A stretch of DNA of 64,000 nucleotides from Saccharothrix sp. ALI-22-I (GTDB lineage Bacteria; Actinomycetota; Actinomycetes; Mycobacteriales; Pseudonocardiaceae), in NCBI RefSeq assembly GCF_001984175.1, contig NZ_MTQP01000066.1:799400-863399 (forward strand), written 5' to 3'. Shown piece by piece: positions 63,010 to 64,000 of the stretch (within the stretch, counting starts at the first letter, position 1; each line of letters starts with the position of its first letter). Under the pieces are notes generated by a model, which ran no database searches, was not told the origin of the DNA, and saw only the letters and a list, made by a program, of their open reading frames with translations. The position numbers and the translations under genes are program-made.

Positions 63010-63614
63010 GTCCCGAACTCCTTCGCGGCGCGGCTCACGGCCAGGATGCGTTGCACCACGGTGATCGTCACCAGCGCCGCCAGCAGGTACAGCGCGATCG
63101 GCAGGATGTAGGGCACGCCGAGCCCGTGCAGGCCGACGCCGACCAGCGCGACGATGAACCGCTCGGCGCGTTCGGCCAGCCCGCCGTCGGCGGAGAGCCC
63201 GGACGCCTCGGCGCGCGCCTTCACGTACGAGGTGACCTGCGCGCCGACCAGCGACACTAGCGTCGCCGCGGCCAGGCCCCGCTCGTCCGCGTCGAACGCC
63301 CACCACGCGATGGCGGCGAACAGCGCGCCGTCGGCGATGCGGTCGCAGCTCGCGTCCAGCACGGCGCCGAACTTCGTGCCGCCGCCCTGCGCGCGCGCCA
63401 TCGCGCCGTCGATCAGGTCGAACAGCACGAACACGGTGACCAGCGCCGCGCCGGTGAACAGCTGTCCGCGCGGGATGAACCACAGCGACACGGCGACGGA
63501 GCCGACGGTGCCGAGCACCGTGACGGTGTTCGGGGTGAGGCCGCGGCGGAGCAGCCACCTCCCGATCGGATCGGTGACGCGCGAAACCGAGGCGCGGGCG
63601 AAGATGTTCAGCAT
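63006..63614 (-). CDS. pgsA: Phosphatidylinositol phosphate synthase
   Basis: A 202-residue CDP-alcohol phosphotransferase of the actinobacterial PI-phosphate type, joining CDP-diacylglycerol and inositol phosphate. The signature is complete: D66, D69-G70, A73-R74, G83, D87 and D91. About six membrane helices follow. The ATG at 63614 (MLNIFARASVSRVTDPIG) is chosen over a GTG 15 bases upstream as the usual family start. First gene of the PIM operon here. Confidence 0.93.
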   Translation of the reverse strand: MLNIFARASVSRVTDPIGRWLLRRGLTPNTVTVLGTVGSVAVSLWFIPRGQLFTGAALVTVFVLFDLIDGAMARAQGGGTKFGAVLDASCDRIADGALFAAIAWWAFDADERGLAAATLVSLVGAQVTSYVKARAEASGLSADGGLAERAERFIVALVGVGLHGLGVPYILPIALYLLAALVTITVVQRILAVSRAAKEFGT

Positions 63615-63674
63615 GGGGTGGCGAGGCACCTACCGACGGGGACGAAGTGGTCCCCGGCAGCCTAACCACCCAGC

Positions 63675-64000
63675 TCAGCCGAGCTTGCGGTGGTCCCTGG
63701 AGATCTGCTCCAGCAGGTCCTCCAGCGCGTCGCCGCGCACCGCCAGCCGTTCGAGCCTGCCGAACAGCGCCAGGTACTCGCGCACGTCGTGCGGGTCGGT
63801 GATGGTCGCGTTGCCGGTCAGCACGCTCAACGTCACCACACGCTCGTCGTAGACCTGGAACCCGTGCAGGGCCACCATGTTCGCGTCCGCCGTCCACGGC
63901 ACCACGCCGAGCTGCACATTGGGTCTTCGCATGATCTGCGTGAGGTGGTCGATCTGCTCGCACATCAGGTCGGCCGACCCCATGCGCCAGCGCAACGCGC
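63675..64000 (-). CDS. DUF5753 (Scr1-like) regulator, cut by right edge
   Basis: The last ~108 residues of an XRE-type regulator with the DUF5753 effector domain: RWRMGSADLMCEQIDHLTQI, RPNVQLGVVPWTA, ANMVALHGFQVYDERVV. This class is characteristic of actinomycetes and often paired with a DUF397 protein. The HTH domain and start lie right of the window. Terminal EDLLEQISRDHRKLG fits the family. Confidence 0.82.
   Translation of the reverse strand, partial: ALRWRMGSADLMCEQIDHLTQIMRRPNVQLGVVPWTADANMVALHGFQVYDERVVTLSVLTGNATITDPHDVREYLALFGRLERLAVRGDALEDLLEQISRDHRKLG

Overview
The window is high-GC actinomycete DNA. GTG and TTG starts are common, 4-base ATGA/GTGA gene overlaps are frequent, and many genes have a TANNNT -10 box only 6-8 nt from the start codon. 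It carries ergothioneine genes (egtABCD), phosphatidylinositol-mannoside genes (PI synthase, acyltransferase, PimA), an F420-type luciferase-like oxidoreductase, DUF5753 (Scr1-like) regulators and a DUF6292 protein. Together these suggest Pseudonocardiales, something like Saccharothrix, Actinosynnema or Lentzea. This is inferred from gene content, not from a database search. No rRNA, tRNA, CRISPR array, prophage or intact insertion sequence was seen.

Layout. 0-13 kb: mixed housekeeping and accessory genes, namely a tandem GGDEF protein, a methyltransferase, a GrpB protein, a voltage-gated channel, an NlpC/P60 hydrolase, an acyl-CoA ligase, a carbonic anhydrase, a sirtuin, membrane and secreted proteins and an ABC pair. 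13-16 kb: aconitase acnA behind a promoter with a clear AcnR-type operator. 16-20 kb: a duplicated membrane protein, a secreted tripeptidyl-peptidase-like hydrolase and a DUF4037 protein. 20.9-25.2 kb: the egtABCD operon on the minus strand. 25-35 kb: a secreted sugar dehydrogenase, the AcnR-like regulator with its own operator, an exporter, a thioesterase, two TetR-controlled or neighbouring P450s and a peptide transporter. 36-45.8 kb: yebC, pdxT and pdxS on the minus strand, split by about 7 kb of accessory genes (M28 peptidase, azlCD with regulator, a VapBC-like pair, lineage-specific proteins) and gene remnants. 46-58.3 kb: an EF-G-like GTPase and a complete-looking set for pyrimidine or dihydropyrimidine breakdown. 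58.4-60 kb: a DUF4240 gene with a DNA-damage-type promoter, a secreted protein and a PH-domain protein. 60-63.6 kb: the pgsA-patA-pimA-nudix operon. The right edge cuts a DUF5753 regulator.

How it works together. The clearest pathway unit is 48.2-58.3 kb: nucleobase permease, beta-ureidopropionase, dihydropyrimidinase and a luciferase-like flavin oxidoreductase in one operon. Across a PucR regulator lie a class III aminotransferase and a (methyl)malonate-semialdehyde dehydrogenase that could take beta-alanine to acetyl-CoA. No classical dihydropyrimidine dehydrogenase is present, so the luciferase-like enzyme is a candidate for the missing redox step.

Two other themes stand out. One is a 62-65 bp promoter-plus-hairpin module, present twice at opposite ends of the window with a compensatory base-pair change. 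The other is a set of truncated or internally deleted genes (2.0, 16.1, 20.2, 38.7, 40.6 and 40.8 kb) that look like deletion scars.
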